Shown: positions 8,059 through 17,008 of the stretch, piece by piece
Numbering within the stretch: position 1 is the stretch's first letter
How the letters are laid out: every line of letters begins with the position of its first letter
NCBI RefSeq assembly: GCF_031458115.1
Contig: NZ_JAVDXV010000001.1
Coordinates: forward strand, 620,001-684,000
Reading direction: 5' to 3'
DNA length: 64,000 bases
Source of the DNA: Pelomonas asaccharophilus_A
Lineage (GTDB): Bacteria; Pseudomonadota; Gammaproteobacteria; Burkholderiales; Burkholderiaceae_C
Program-made: the position numbers and the translations under genes
Notes under the pieces: generated by a model
What the model saw: only the letters and a program-made list of their open reading frames with translations
The model's database searches: none
What the model was told of the DNA's origin: nothing

Positions 8059-10473
8059 ATGTCCGGACATCCCATCCTCCCCGCCGACCCGATCACGCTG
8101 CCGCTGCTGCCGCTGCGTGACGTGGTCGTGTTCCCGCACATGGTCATCCCGCTGTTCGTCGGGCGTCCCAAGTCCATCAAGGCGCTGGAAGCCGCGATGG
8201 AAGCCGGCCGCCAGATCATGCTGGTGGCCCAGAAGGCCGCCGGCAAGGACGAGCCCAAGCCCGAAGACATGTTCGAGGTCGGCTGCGTCTCCAGCATCCT
8301 GCAGATGCTGAAGCTGCCCGATGGCACCGTGAAGGTGCTCGTCGAAGGTCTGCAGCGCGCCACCACCAGCTCCATCACCGAGCCGGGCGAGCACTTCGTG
8401 GCCGAAGTGACACCCATCCCGCCCGAGACCGAGCACGCCCCTGAAGTCGAAGCCCTGCGTCGCGCCGTCACGCAGCAGTTCGACCAGTACGTCAAGCTCA
8501 ACAAGAAGATCCCGCCCGAGATCCTCACGTCCATCGGCGGCATCGATGATCCGGGCCGCTTGGCCGACACCATCGCCGCCCACCTGCCGCTCAAGCTCGA
8601 CGCCAAGCAGGCCGTGCTGGACCTGGCCGACGTGGCCAAGCGCCTGGAAAAGCTGCTCGACCTGCTCGAGCACGAGGTCGACATCCTTCAGGTCGAAAAG
8701 CGCATCCGCGGCCGCGTCAAGCGCCAGATGGAGAAGAGCCAGCGCGAGTACTACCTGAACGAGCAGGTCAAGGCCATCCAGAAGGAGCTGGGCGACGGCG
8801 AAGAAGGCGCCGACATGGAGGAGCTGGAGAAGAAGATCCTCGCCGCCAAGATGCCCAAGGAAGCGCGCAAGAAGGCCGACGCCGAGCTGAAGAAGCTCAA
8901 GCTGATGTCGCCCATGTCCGCCGAAGCCACGGTGGTGCGCAACTACATCGACACCCTGGTCAACCTGCCCTGGAGCAAGAAGACCAAGATCAAGCACGAC
9001 CTCAAGAACGCCGAGGACGTGCTGAACGAAGACCACTATGGCCTCGAGAAAGTCAAGGACCGCATCCTTGAATATCTCGCGGTGCAGCAGCGCGTGGACA
9101 AGGTCAAGGCGCCCATCCTGTGCCTGGTCGGCCCTCCGGGCGTCGGCAAGACCTCGCTCGGCCAGAGCGTGGCGCGCGCGACCGGTCGCAAGTTCATCCG
9201 CATGGCGCTGGGCGGCGTTCGCGATGAAGCCGAGATCCGCGGCCACCGTCGCACCTACATCGGCTCCATGCCGGGCAAGGTGCTGCAGTCGTTGACCAAG
9301 GTCGGCACGCGCAACCCGCTGTTCCTGCTCGACGAGATCGACAAGCTGGGCATGGACTTCCGCGGCGACCCGTCGTCGGCGCTGCTGGAGGTGCTGGACC
9401 CCGAGCAGAACCACACCTTCGGTGACCACTACATCGAGGTCGACTTTGACCTGTCCGATGTGATGTTCGTCGCCACATCGAACTCGATGAACATCCCGCC
9501 GGCCCTGCTGGACCGGATGGAAGTGATCCGTCTGTCGGGCTACACCGAGGACGAGAAGGTCAACATCGCGCAGACCTACCTGCTGCCCAAGCAGCGCAAG
9601 AACAACGGCGTGCTGGACGAGGAGCTGGAAGTCACCGAGTCGGCCGTGCGTGGCGTGATCCGCTACTACACGCGGGAAGCCGGCGTGCGCTCGCTCGAGC
9701 GCGAGATGTCCAAGATATGCCGCAAGGTCGTCAAGGGCATCCAGCTCAAGACCTACGACAGCAAGGTCGTCGTCACGGAGGACAACCTCCACGACTTTCT
9801 CGGCGTGCGCAAGTACGACTTCGGTCGTGCCGAGAAGAAGAACCAGGTCGGCCAGGTCGTCGGCCTCGCGTGGACGGAGGTGGGCGGCGACCTGCTGACC
9901 ATCGAAGCCACCGCGATGCCGGGCAAGGGCAACATCATCCGCACCGGCTCGCTGGGCGATGTGATGAAGGAGTCCGTCGAGGCCGCTCGCACCGTGGTGC
10001 GCTCGCGTGCTCGCCGCCTGGGCATCAAGGACGAGGTGTTCGAAAAGCGCGACGTGCACGTGCACGTGCCTGATGGCGCCACGCCCAAGGACGGCCCGAG
10101 TGCCGGTGCCGCGATGACCACTGCCTTCGTGTCTGCACTGACCGGCATCCCGGTTCGCGCGGACGTCGCGATGACCGGCGAGATCACGCTGCGTGGTGAA
10201 GTCACCGCCATCGGTGGCTTGAAGGAGAAGCTGCTCGCGGCCCACCGCGGCGGCATCAAGACCGTGATGATCCCGGAAGAGAACGTCAAGGACCTGCAGG
10301 ACATTCCGGAGAACGTGAAGAACCAGCTCGAGATCGTGCCGGTGCGCTGGATCGAGCGCGTGCTCGAAGTGGCCCTGGAAGCCGCGCCGACGCCGCTGCC
10401 CGACGAGGAGGTTCCCGTTGCCGCGGCCAAGCCGGAAGAAGGTGCGGCCAAGAGCACGGTGGTGCCTCACTGA
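8059..10473 (+). CDS. lon: Lon ATP-dependent serine protease
   Basis: Cytoplasmic hexameric AAA+ protease for damaged and regulatory proteins, 804 aa. Domains in order are the N-terminal substrate domain, a coiled-coil linker, the AAA+ module with Walker A GPPGVGKT (358-365), and the C-terminal protease domain. The catalytic dyad is Ser681 in PKDGPSAG and Lys724 in GGLKEK. GAGAGG just before the ATG is the ribosome site. The gap to clpX is 71 bp with no terminator, so read-through is likely. No heat-shock promoter was recognised. Confidence 0.97.
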   Translation: MSGHPILPADPITLPLLPLRDVVVFPHMVIPLFVGRPKSIKALEAAMEAGRQIMLVAQKAAGKDEPKPEDMFEVGCVSSILQMLKLPDGTVKVLVEGLQRATTSSITEPGEHFVAEVTPIPPETEHAPEVEALRRAVTQQFDQYVKLNKKIPPEILTSIGGIDDPGRLADTIAAHLPLKLDAKQAVLDLADVAKRLEKLLDLLEHEVDILQVEKRIRGRVKRQMEKSQREYYLNEQVKAIQKELGDGEEGADMEELEKKILAAKMPKEARKKADAELKKLKLMSPMSAEATVVRNYIDTLVNLPWSKKTKIKHDLKNAEDVLNEDHYGLEKVKDRILEYLAVQQRVDKVKAPILCLVGPPGVGKTSLGQSVARATGRKFIRMALGGVRDEAEIRGHRRTYIGSMPGKVLQSLTKVGTRNPLFLLDEIDKLGMDFRGDPSSALLEVLDPEQNHTFGDHYIEVDFDLSDVMFVATSNSMNIPPALLDRMEVIRLSGYTEDEKVNIAQTYLLPKQRKNNGVLDEELEVTESAVRGVIRYYTREAGVRSLEREMSKICRKVVKGIQLKTYDSKVVVTEDNLHDFLGVRKYDFGRAEKKNQVGQVVGLAWTEVGGDLLTIEATAMPGKGNIIRTGSLGDVMKESVEAARTVVRSRARRLGIKDEVFEKRDVHVHVPDGATPKDGPSAGAAMTTAFVSALTGIPVRADVAMTGEITLRGEVTAIGGLKEKLLAAHRGGIKTVMIPEENVKDLQDIPENVKNQLEIVPVRWIERVLEVALEAAPTPLPDEEVPVAAAKPEEGAAKSTVVPH

Positions 10474-10487
10474 AAGAGCAGGTTGGG

Positions 10488-10517
10488 TTGTGCTGCACGT
10501 CAAAAATGCAGTACACT
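10488..10517 (+). promoter_or_regulatory. Promoter of the tRNA-Gly/Cys cluster
   Basis: TTGTGC (10488-10493), an 18-bp spacer and TACACT (10512-10517) lie about 75 bp before the first tRNA-Gly. Confidence 0.45.
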
Positions 10518-10592
10518 CCCAGCTTCGCTAGATCGCTAAAACGATTTGGCGGCAATTGCAGAATGATTGCGCAAGCGATCACTCAGGCAATG

Positions 10593-10668
10593 CGGGTGTA
10601 GCTCAGTTGGTAGAGCGCAACCTTGCCAAGGTTGAGGTCACGAGTTCGAGCCTCGTTACCCGCTCCAG
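10593..10668 (+). tRNA. tRNA-Gly (anticodon GCC), copy 1
   Basis: A 76-nt cloverleaf. GCGGGTG pairs with TACCCGC, the anticodon GCC is at 10626-10628 in loop TTGCCAA, and CCA is encoded. It is identical in all 76 bases to the copies at 10830 and 10956. Confidence 0.96.
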
Positions 10669-10679
10669 TTAGTCAGAAG

Positions 10680-10701
10680 GGAAGCCCCGGCTTCCCTTTT
10701 T
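10680..10701 (+). terminator. Hairpin with T run between tRNA-Gly and tRNA-Cys
   Basis: GGAAGCC-CC-GGCTTCC followed by CTTTTT. The next tRNAs lie 42 bp downstream, so this is either a leaky terminator or a processing hairpin within the cluster. Confidence 0.6.
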
Positions 10702-10742
10702 CGTCAAGGTCGCACCAACGGCTTTGATTTGGGTTTTACGGC

Positions 10743-10816
10743 GGCGCGATAGCAAAGCGGTTATGCCCCGGATTGCAAATCCGGTTAGTCCGGTTCGACT
10801 CCGGATCGCGCCTCCA
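10743..10816 (+). tRNA. tRNA-Cys (anticodon GCA)
   Basis: A 74-nt tRNA. The acceptor GGCGCGA pairs with TCGCGCC, the anticodon GCA is at 10775-10777, and CCA is encoded. Confidence 0.95.
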
Positions 10817-10829
10817 AAACAAACACCAT

Positions 10830-10905
10830 GCGGGTGTAGCTCAGTTGGTAGAGCGCAACCTTGCCAAGGTTGAGGTCACGAGTTCGAGCCTCGTTACCCG
10901 CTCCA
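10830..10905 (+). tRNA. tRNA-Gly (anticodon GCC), copy 2
   Basis: Identical to the tRNA-Gly at 10593. It starts 13 bp after tRNA-Cys, so the two are almost certainly cotranscribed. Confidence 0.96.
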
Positions 10906-10955
10906 GTAAAAATCGGTCGCACCGATGTTTGGCACACCAAGGCCAGGCGAAATGC

Positions 10956-11031
10956 GCGGGTGTAGCTCAGTTGGTAGAGCGCAACCTTGCCAAGGTTGAG
11001 GTCACGAGTTCGAGCCTCGTTACCCGCTCCA
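10956..11031 (+). tRNA. tRNA-Gly (anticodon GCC), copy 3
   Basis: Third identical copy, 50 bp after the second. It is followed at once by a strong terminator that closes the Gly-Cys-Gly-Gly set. Confidence 0.96.
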
Positions 11032-11037
11032 AATTCA

Positions 11038-11074
11038 CGGGAGATTCGAGCAATCGAGTCTCCCGTTTTCTTTT
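11038..11074 (+). terminator. Terminator of the tRNA-Gly cluster
   Basis: CGGGAGA pairs with TCTCCCG around an inner CGA/TCG pairing, then TTTTCTTTT. Confidence 0.85.
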
Positions 11075-11099
11075 GTGCGGCCCGGATAATCCGCCCGCC

Positions 11100-11188
11100 G
11101 CCCGGGTGGCGAAATCGGTAAACGCAGCGGACTTAAAATCCGCCGCCTCGAGAGGGGCGTACGGGTTCAAGTCCCGTCCCGGGCACCA
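11100..11188 (+). tRNA. tRNA-Leu (anticodon TAA)
   Basis: An 89-nt class II tRNA. GCCCGGG pairs with CCCGGGC, the anticodon TAA is at 11134-11136, and CCA is encoded. It lies 26 bp after the previous terminator, so it needs its own promoter or read-through. The next gene faces it on the minus strand. Confidence 0.95.
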
Positions 11189-11223
11189 CGCATCATCGTT
11201 CGCCGGTCAAGGCGAATGCTGCA

Positions 11224-11439
11224 TCAAGCGAAAGTGTTGATATTGCGGCCGATGTTGCCCTGTGTTGCCAGGACCGGCTGCTGCGGCAGGGCATTGAGCA
11301 GTTCGACGGCGCCTGCGGCCTGCATGTCCAGGGCCTTCCTGAGCACCAGGACGCTGGCGGCAGACTGGACGGTGCCGGGCGTGCCGTTGGAAGCGCTGTT
11401 GACGGCCGCACTGACGCCGGTGGAAATGGCGATGTTCAT
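11224..11439 (-). CDS. YjfB family putative motility protein
   Basis: A 71-aa protein starting MNIAISTGVSAAVNSAS. The core SVLVLRKALDMQAAGAVELLNAL resembles the conserved helix of the YjfB/putative motility family, small proteins often found with flagellar genes. No flagellar gene is in this window, so a motility role is inference from the family only. It lies 43 bp downstream of murI on the same strand and may be cotranscribed. It has no signal peptide and no Cys. Confidence 0.65.
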   Translation of the reverse strand: MNIAISTGVSAAVNSASNGTPGTVQSAASVLVLRKALDMQAAGAVELLNALPQQPVLATQGNIGRNINTFA

Positions 11440-11482
11440 ATCTCGCGTATCGACGATTCCCGCGCCGGCTTGAGTGCCGGAT

Positions 11483-12283
11483 TCACATAGTTACCTGCCA
11501 GCGCCGTACGTCGGGTGCCTGCCAGCCCAGCACGCGCTCTATCCAGCTGCGCAAGGCGTCCGGGTCGCCGCTGGTCTCGATATGGAGTGCGGGCGCTTCT
11601 GAGCCTGGCCTCCACAAGTCCACGGCCCGGCGGGCCACCGCGGTTTCAATGCGCAGCAGCCTGACGTCGGCGCCCAGCGCCGCCTGCCACAGCGGCTCGA
11701 TCAGCGGGTAATGCGTGCAGCCCAGCAGCGCCGTGTCAACGCCCGCGGCGCGCAGCGATGCGCAGTGCTGCTCGACGAGCGTCCGCAGCGCGGGGCTGCC
11801 CAGGTCGCCGGCCTCGATGTGATCCACGACGCCCGGGCAACCCTGCACGATGACCTCACGATCACCCACGTGCCGTCCGATCAGCGCGCGCAGTCGTTCG
11901 CTGACCGCCGTGGCCGGTGTGGCCAGCAGGCCGATCCGGCCGTTGCGGGTCGCTGCAACGGCAGGCTTGATGCCGGGCTCGGTGCCGACGAAGGGCAGGG
12001 TGGGCCAGCGCGCTCGCAGCGCTTCGATGGCGTGCGCCGTGGCGGTGTTGCAGGCGACGACGATCAGCTCGGCGCCGCGTGAGATCAGGTGTTCGGTGAT
12101 CGCGAAGCTGCGCGCGCGGATCTCATCCGGACCGCGGCCGCCGTAGGGCGCATAGGCCGTGTCGGCCAGGTAGCGCAGCCGGGACATGGGCAGCAGTGCC
12201 TGCAGTTCGCGTAGCACCGTGAAGCCGCCGACGCCGGAGTCGAAAACGCCGATCTCGCGGCGTGTTGAGGGGTCAATCTGCAT
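11483..12283 (-). CDS. murI: Glutamate racemase
   Basis: Interconverts L- and D-glutamate for peptidoglycan synthesis, 266 aa, normal length. The N-terminal signature is IGVFDSGVGGFTVLREL. The two catalytic cysteines are Cys78 in VVACNTATA and Cys189 in LLGCTHYP, so the active site is complete. It is transcribed away from etfB, with 172 bp between the two starts. Confidence 0.95.
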   Translation of the reverse strand: MQIDPSTRREIGVFDSGVGGFTVLRELQALLPMSRLRYLADTAYAPYGGRGPDEIRARSFAITEHLISRGAELIVVACNTATAHAIEALRARWPTLPFVGTEPGIKPAVAATRNGRIGLLATPATAVSERLRALIGRHVGDREVIVQGCPGVVDHIEAGDLGSPALRTLVEQHCASLRAAGVDTALLGCTHYPLIEPLWQAALGADVRLLRIETAVARRAVDLWRPGSEAPALHIETSGDPDALRSWIERVLGWQAPDVRRWQVTM

Positions 12284-12337
12284 GGAACGCGGCAGTCTAG
12301 CTTCGCGATTCGAGAGGCCTCTCCAAAAAGTCTTTCA

Positions 12338-12365
12338 TCGACAGCTTCGGACCTCTGGCTAGAAT
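12338..12365 (+). promoter_or_regulatory. Promoter of etfBA
   Basis: TCGACA (12338-12343), a 16-bp spacer and TAGAAT (12360-12365). A second TAGAAT lies at 12412-12417. The start codon is at 12456. Confidence 0.5.
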
Positions 12366-12455
12366 CGAACGATCGTGCTTTTTTAAGCGCGGCTCCGCGG
12401 CGAGCGCCCCGTAGAATCCGATTAACGTTTACGTCAATTCGAGCTGGAGTTTTCG

Positions 12456-13205
12456 ATGAAGGTCTTGGTCCCTGTCAAACGTGTCGTGGACTACAACGTC
12501 AAGGTGCGCGTCAAGAGCGACGGCACGGGCGTGGATATCGCCAACGTGAAGATGTCGATGAACCCCTTCGACGAGATCGCCGTCGAAGAGGCCGTGCGCC
12601 TGAAGGAGAAAGGCGCCGTCACCGAGGTGATCGCCGTGTCCTGCGGCGTCACGCAATGCCAGGAAACGCTGCGCACCGCCATGGCCATCGGCGCGGACCG
12701 CGCCATCCTGGTCGAGACGGCTGAAGAGCTGCAACCGCTGGCCGTCGCCAAGCTGCTGAAGGCGCTGGTGGATAAGGAAGGCCCGAGCCTGGTCATCCTG
12801 GGCAAGCAGGCCATCGACGACGATTGCAACCAGACCGGCCAGATGCTGGCCGCGCTGACCGGCATGCCGCAGGGCACATTCGCCTCCAAGGTCGAAGTGG
12901 CCGGCGACAAGGTCAACGTGACGCGTGAAGTGGACGGTGGCCTGGAGACCGTGGCCTTGAGTCTGCCGGCCGTCGTGACGACCGACCTGCGCCTGAACGA
13001 GCCGCGCTACGTGACGCTGCCCAACATCATGAAGGCCAAGAAGAAGCAGCTCGACATCGTCAAGCCGGCCGACCTGGGCGTGGACGTGGCGCCGCGCATC
13101 AAGACACTGAAGGTCAGCGAGCCACCCAAGCGTGGTGCCGGCGTGAAGGTGGCCGACGTCGCCACGCTGGTGGCCAAGCTGAAGACCGAAGCCAAGGTCA
13201 TCTAA
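12456..13205 (+). CDS. etfB: Electron transfer flavoprotein beta subunit
   Basis: AMP-binding small subunit of ETF, which takes electrons from acyl-CoA dehydrogenases and passes them to ETF:quinone oxidoreductase. It has 249 aa and opens MKVLVPVKRVVDYNVKVRVK, the classical EtfB start. The conserved NPFDEIAVEEAVRLKE segment and the ETF beta signature region near the C-terminus (LRLNEPRYVTLPNIMKAKKK) are present. A GGAG sequence precedes the ATG. etfA follows after 21 bp. Confidence 0.97.
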   Translation: MKVLVPVKRVVDYNVKVRVKSDGTGVDIANVKMSMNPFDEIAVEEAVRLKEKGAVTEVIAVSCGVTQCQETLRTAMAIGADRAILVETAEELQPLAVAKLLKALVDKEGPSLVILGKQAIDDDCNQTGQMLAALTGMPQGTFASKVEVAGDKVNVTREVDGGLETVALSLPAVVTTDLRLNEPRYVTLPNIMKAKKKQLDIVKPADLGVDVAPRIKTLKVSEPPKRGAGVKVADVATLVAKLKTEAKVI

Positions 13206-13226
13206 CTGAATCCCGGAGACATTGAG

Positions 13227-14159
13227 ATGACCGCACTCGTCATTGCCGAACACGACAACGCCTCCATCAAGGGCGCCACGCTGAACACCGTCACCGCCGC
13301 CGTCGCCCTGGGTGGCGACGTGCACGTGCTGGTGGCCGGCCACAACGCCGCTGCCGCCGCGGCTGCGGCCGCGCAGATTGCCGGCGTCGCCAAGGTGCTG
13401 CACGCCGACGCCGCCGCGCTGGCCGAAGGCCTGGCCGAGAACGTCGCCGCGCAAGTCATCGCGCTGGCTTCGAGCTACAGCCACATCCTGTTCCCCGCCA
13501 CCGCCTCGGGCAAGAACGTCGCGCCGCGCGTTGCGGCGCTGCTGGACGTGGGCCAGATCAGCGACATCACCAAGGTCGTCAGCGTCGACACCTTCGAGCG
13601 CCCCATCTACGCTGGCAACGCCATCGCAACGGTGCAGAGCGCCGACGCGACCAAGGTCATCACCGTGCGCACGACCGGTTTCGACCCGGCGGCTGCCACC
13701 GGTGGTTCGGCCGCCGTGGAGTCCGCCGCCGCGGCAGCCGACAGCGGCAAGAGCAGCTTTGTCGGCCGTGAGGTCACGAAGAGCGACCGCCCCGAGCTGA
13801 CCGCCGCCAAGATCATCGTGTCGGGAGGCCGCGCGCTGGGCTCGAACGACAAGTTCATGGAAGTGCTGACGCCGCTGGCCGACAAGCTGGGCGCCGCGCT
13901 GGGCGCTTCGCGCGCCGCCGTCGATGCCGGCTATGCCCCGAACGACTGGCAGGTCGGCCAGACCGGCAAGATCGTCGCGCCGCAGCTGTACATCGCCGCC
14001 GGCATCTCCGGTGCCATCCAGCATCTGGCCGGCATGAAGGACTCCAAGGTCATCGTCGCGATCAACAAGGACCCGGAAGCGCCGATCTTCTCGGTGGCCG
14101 ACTACGGCCTGGAAGCCGATCTGTTCACGGCCGTGCCTGAACTCGTCAACGCGCTGTAA
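13227..14159 (+). CDS. etfA: Electron transfer flavoprotein alpha subunit
   Basis: FAD-binding large subunit of ETF, 310 aa. The C-terminal FAD domain contains QVGQTGKIVAPQLYIAAGIS and VIVAINKDPEAPIFSVADYG, the two signatures that cradle FAD. The N-terminal domain is Ala-rich, as usual. It forms the obligate heterodimer with EtfB and is followed by a strong terminator. The neighbouring dehydrogenase is a likely electron donor. Confidence 0.97.
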   Translation: MTALVIAEHDNASIKGATLNTVTAAVALGGDVHVLVAGHNAAAAAAAAAQIAGVAKVLHADAAALAEGLAENVAAQVIALASSYSHILFPATASGKNVAPRVAALLDVGQISDITKVVSVDTFERPIYAGNAIATVQSADATKVITVRTTGFDPAAATGGSAAVESAAAAADSGKSSFVGREVTKSDRPELTAAKIIVSGGRALGSNDKFMEVLTPLADKLGAALGASRAAVDAGYAPNDWQVGQTGKIVAPQLYIAAGISGAIQHLAGMKDSKVIVAINKDPEAPIFSVADYGLEADLFTAVPELVNAL

Positions 14160-14178
14160 ACCGACGCCGATCACCGCC

Positions 14179-14211
14179 GGGCGCCCCGACCGTCGTCGCG
14201 GCGCCCTTTTT
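14179..14211 (+). terminator. Terminator after etfA
   Basis: GGGCGCC (14179-14185) pairs with GGCGCCC (14200-14206), then TTTTTG. The dehydrogenase gene starts 20 bp further on, so expression of that gene depends on read-through or an unseen promoter. Confidence 0.8.
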
Positions 14212-14231
14212 GTTTCCGCCAGGAGGAACAA

Positions 14232-16019
14232 ATGAGTTACCAAGCTCCCGTCAAGGACATGCTTTTCAACATCCAGCACCTGGCCGGTCTGGATTCGCTA
14301 ACCCAGCAAGTGCCCGCATTCGCCGACTTCGGCCTGGACACCGCCGCCGCCGTGCTGGAGGAGTGTGCCAAGCTGACACAGGACGTCATCGCGCCGCTGA
14401 ACTTCGAGGGCGACAAGAACCCGTCGTCGTGGAAAGACGGCGTGGTCACGACAACGCCCGGCTTCAAGCAGGCCTTCCGCGCTTACGCCGAAGGCGGCTG
14501 GCAAGGCCTGGTGCACCCGACCGAGTTCGGTGGCCAGGGTGCGCCCAAGACCATCGCTGCGGCCTGCAACGAGATGCTGCAGTCGGCCAACATGAGCTTC
14601 GCGCTGTGCCCGCTGCTGACCGACGGCGCCGTCGAGGCGCTGCTTACCGCGGGCAGCGACGAGCAGCGCTCGGTCTACATCCCCAAGCTGCTGGACGGCT
14701 CGTGGACCGGCACGATGAACCTGACCGAGCCGCAGGCCGGCTCGGACCTGGCGCTGGTGCGCACGCGCGCCGAGCCGCAGGGCGACGGCACCTACAAGGT
14801 CTTCGGCACGAAGATCTTCATCACCTACGGTGAGCACGACATGGCCGAGAACATCGTCCACCTCGTGCTGGCCCGCGTGGCCGGCGCGCCGGAGGGCGTG
14901 AAGGGCATCAGCCTGTTCCTGGTGCCGAAGTTCCTCGTGAATGCCGACGGCTCGCTCGGCGCGCGCAACGACGCGCACTGCGTGTCCATCGAGCACAAGA
15001 TGGGCATCAAGGCCAGCCCGACGGCCGTGCTGCAGTTCGGCGACCACGGCGGCGCCATCGGCCAGCTCATCGGCGAGGAGAACCGCGGCCTGGAGTACAT
15101 GTTCATCATGATGAACGCGGCCCGGTATGGCGTGGGCCTGCAGGGCATCGCCATCGCCGATCGCGCCTATCAAAAGGCCGTGGCCTACGCGAAGGACCGC
15201 GTGCAGTCGCGCCCGGTGGACGGCAGCAAGCCTGGCAGTGCCACCATCATTCACCACCCCGACGTGCGCCGCATGTTGATGACGATGCGCGCGCTGACGG
15301 AAGGGTGCCGTGCGATGGCCAGCACCGCCGCCGCGGCGTTCGACGCGGCGCACCACCATCCCGACGCCGACGCGCGCAAGCAGAACCAGGCGTTCTACGA
15401 CTTCATGGTGCCGCTGGTGAAGGGCTACAGCACCGAGATGAGCCTGGAGGTCACGTCGCTGGGCGTGCAGGTGCATGGTGGCATGGGCTTCATCGAGGAG
15501 ACCGGTGCGGCGCAGTACTACCGCGACGCCAAGATCCTGACCATCTACGAAGGCACGACGGCCATCCAGGCCAACGACCTGGTGGGCCGCAAGACCTCGC
15601 GCGACGGCGGCCAGCTGGCGCGCGGCATCGCGGGCCAGATCGAAGTCACCGAAAGCGAACTGGCCCAGCGCGACAGCGCAGCAGCCAAGGCCGTGCTGAA
15701 GGCGCTGCGCGCCTCGCGCGAAGATTTCCTCGCCGTGGTCGACTTCATCGCTGCGTCGGCCAAGGGCAACCCCAACGCCGCCTATGCCGGCTCGGTGCCC
15801 TACCTGATGCTGGCGGGCAACCTGGTCGCCGGCTGGCAACTGGCTCGCGCGCTGCTGGCCGCGGAAGACGCGTTGGCGACTGACAAGGCCTTCATGGCCG
15901 CCAAGATCACCACCGCGCGCTTCTATGTCGAGCACATCCTGCCGCGCACCGCGTCGCTGCGGGCTGCCATCGTGGACGGTGCCGACAGCGTGACTGAGCT
16001 GAGCCTTGAAGCTTTCTGA
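14232..16019 (+). CDS. Acyl-CoA dehydrogenase (large, DmdC-like subfamily)
   Basis: FAD flavoenzyme that introduces an alpha-beta double bond into an acyl-CoA and donates electrons to ETF. At 595 aa it is longer than the 380-aa classical enzymes and matches the subfamily with an extra C-terminal domain, which includes 3-methylmercaptopropionyl-CoA dehydrogenases. The flavin-domain motif NLTEPQAGSDLALVRTRA and the base motif YEGTTAIQAND (Glu440) are present. A perfect AGGAGG precedes the ATG. Its place directly after etfBA suggests that ETF is its acceptor. Substrate length is not predictable from sequence. Confidence 0.92.
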   Translation: MSYQAPVKDMLFNIQHLAGLDSLTQQVPAFADFGLDTAAAVLEECAKLTQDVIAPLNFEGDKNPSSWKDGVVTTTPGFKQAFRAYAEGGWQGLVHPTEFGGQGAPKTIAAACNEMLQSANMSFALCPLLTDGAVEALLTAGSDEQRSVYIPKLLDGSWTGTMNLTEPQAGSDLALVRTRAEPQGDGTYKVFGTKIFITYGEHDMAENIVHLVLARVAGAPEGVKGISLFLVPKFLVNADGSLGARNDAHCVSIEHKMGIKASPTAVLQFGDHGGAIGQLIGEENRGLEYMFIMMNAARYGVGLQGIAIADRAYQKAVAYAKDRVQSRPVDGSKPGSATIIHHPDVRRMLMTMRALTEGCRAMASTAAAAFDAAHHHPDADARKQNQAFYDFMVPLVKGYSTEMSLEVTSLGVQVHGGMGFIEETGAAQYYRDAKILTIYEGTTAIQANDLVGRKTSRDGGQLARGIAGQIEVTESELAQRDSAAAKAVLKALRASREDFLAVVDFIAASAKGNPNAAYAGSVPYLMLAGNLVAGWQLARALLAAEDALATDKAFMAAKITTARFYVEHILPRTASLRAAIVDGADSVTELSLEAF

Positions 16020-16032
16020 CGGAGACATCCCC

Positions 16033-16986
16033 TTGGCATTGCCCGACATCCTGAAGAACCTGCCGCTGCCGGTCATCGGCTCGCCGCTGTTCATCATCAG
16101 CAACCCCAAGCTCGTCATCGAGCAGTGCAAGGCCGGCATCGTCGGCTCCATGCCGGCGTTGAACGCGCGTCCGGCCGAACTGCTGGACGAGTGGCTGGCC
16201 GAGATCACCGAGACGCTGGCCGCCTACAACCGCGCCAACCCGGACAAGCCGGCGGCGCCGTTCGCGATCAACCAGATCGTGCACAAGAGCAATGAGCGGC
16301 TCGAACACGACATGCAGGTGTGCGCCAAGTACAAGGTGCCCATCGTCATCACCAGCCTGGGCGCGCGCGAGGACGTGAACGCGGCCGTGCACAGCTGGGG
16401 CGGCATCGTGCTGCACGACATCATCAACAACAAGTTCGCGAGGAAGGCCATCGAGAAGGGCGCCGACGGCCTGATCGCCGTGGCGGCCGGCGCGGGCGGC
16501 CATGCAGGCGTGAAGAGCCCGTTCGCGCTGGTCCACGAGATCCGCGAATGGTTCGACGGCCCGCTCGCGCTGTCGGGCTCCATGGGCACGGGCGACGCCA
16601 TCCTGGCCGCGCAGGCCATGGGTGCGGACCTGGCCTACATCGGCTCAGCTTTCATCGCGACCGAAGAAGCGCGCGCCAGCGACGAGTACAAGCAGATGAT
16701 CGTCGCCAGCAACAGCGACGACATCGTCTACAGCAACCTGTTCACCGGCGTGCACGGCAACTACCTGCGCGGCTCTGTGGTCGCGGCGGGCCTGGACCCC
16801 GAGAACCTGCCCGAGAGCGATCCGAGCAAGATGAACTTCGGCGGCGGCGCGGCCAAGGCCTGGAAGGACATCTGGGGCAGTGGGCAGGGCGTGGGTGCGG
16901 TCAAGGCGGTGGTGCCGGCGGCGGAGCTGGTGGCGCGCCTGAAGCGCGAGTACGCCGCGGCGCGCACGCGACTGGCGCTGAATTGA
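16033..16986 (+). CDS. Nitronate monooxygenase family flavoprotein
   Basis: FMN-dependent TIM-barrel protein of the 2-nitropropane dioxygenase family, about 317 aa. I chose the TTG at 16033 (MALPDILKN) because GGAG at 16021-16024 sits 8 bp before it. A TTG at 16006 would overlap the dehydrogenase. Signatures are GSMPALNARP, AAGAGGHAG with the probable catalytic His157, and QAMGADLAYIGSAF near the phosphate site. Linkage to acyl-CoA dehydrogenase and ETF genes is common in related genomes. The true substrate may not be a nitronate, since the family includes enoyl reductase-like members. Confidence 0.88.
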   Translation: MALPDILKNLPLPVIGSPLFIISNPKLVIEQCKAGIVGSMPALNARPAELLDEWLAEITETLAAYNRANPDKPAAPFAINQIVHKSNERLEHDMQVCAKYKVPIVITSLGAREDVNAAVHSWGGIVLHDIINNKFARKAIEKGADGLIAVAAGAGGHAGVKSPFALVHEIREWFDGPLALSGSMGTGDAILAAQAMGADLAYIGSAFIATEEARASDEYKQMIVASNSDDIVYSNLFTGVHGNYLRGSVVAAGLDPENLPESDPSKMNFGGGAAKAWKDIWGSGQGVGAVKAVVPAAELVARLKREYAAARTRLALN

Positions 16987-17008
16987 TTCGTTAGCTCACG
17001 CAATCCGC

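Noticed and set aside
11199..11216. Short inverted repeat TTCGCC/GGCGAA after tRNA-Leu(TAA)
   Set aside because: The stem has only 6 bp and no T run follows on either strand, so I do not call it a terminator.
10773..11240. Open frame across the tRNA cluster with repeated peptide
   Set aside because: The repeats are translations of the identical tRNA-Gly genes. It is not a protein gene.
16006..16032. N-terminal extension of the nitronate monooxygenase-like protein from TTG 16006
   Set aside because: It would overlap the dehydrogenase stop codon, and the ribosome site at 16021-16024 lies inside it.
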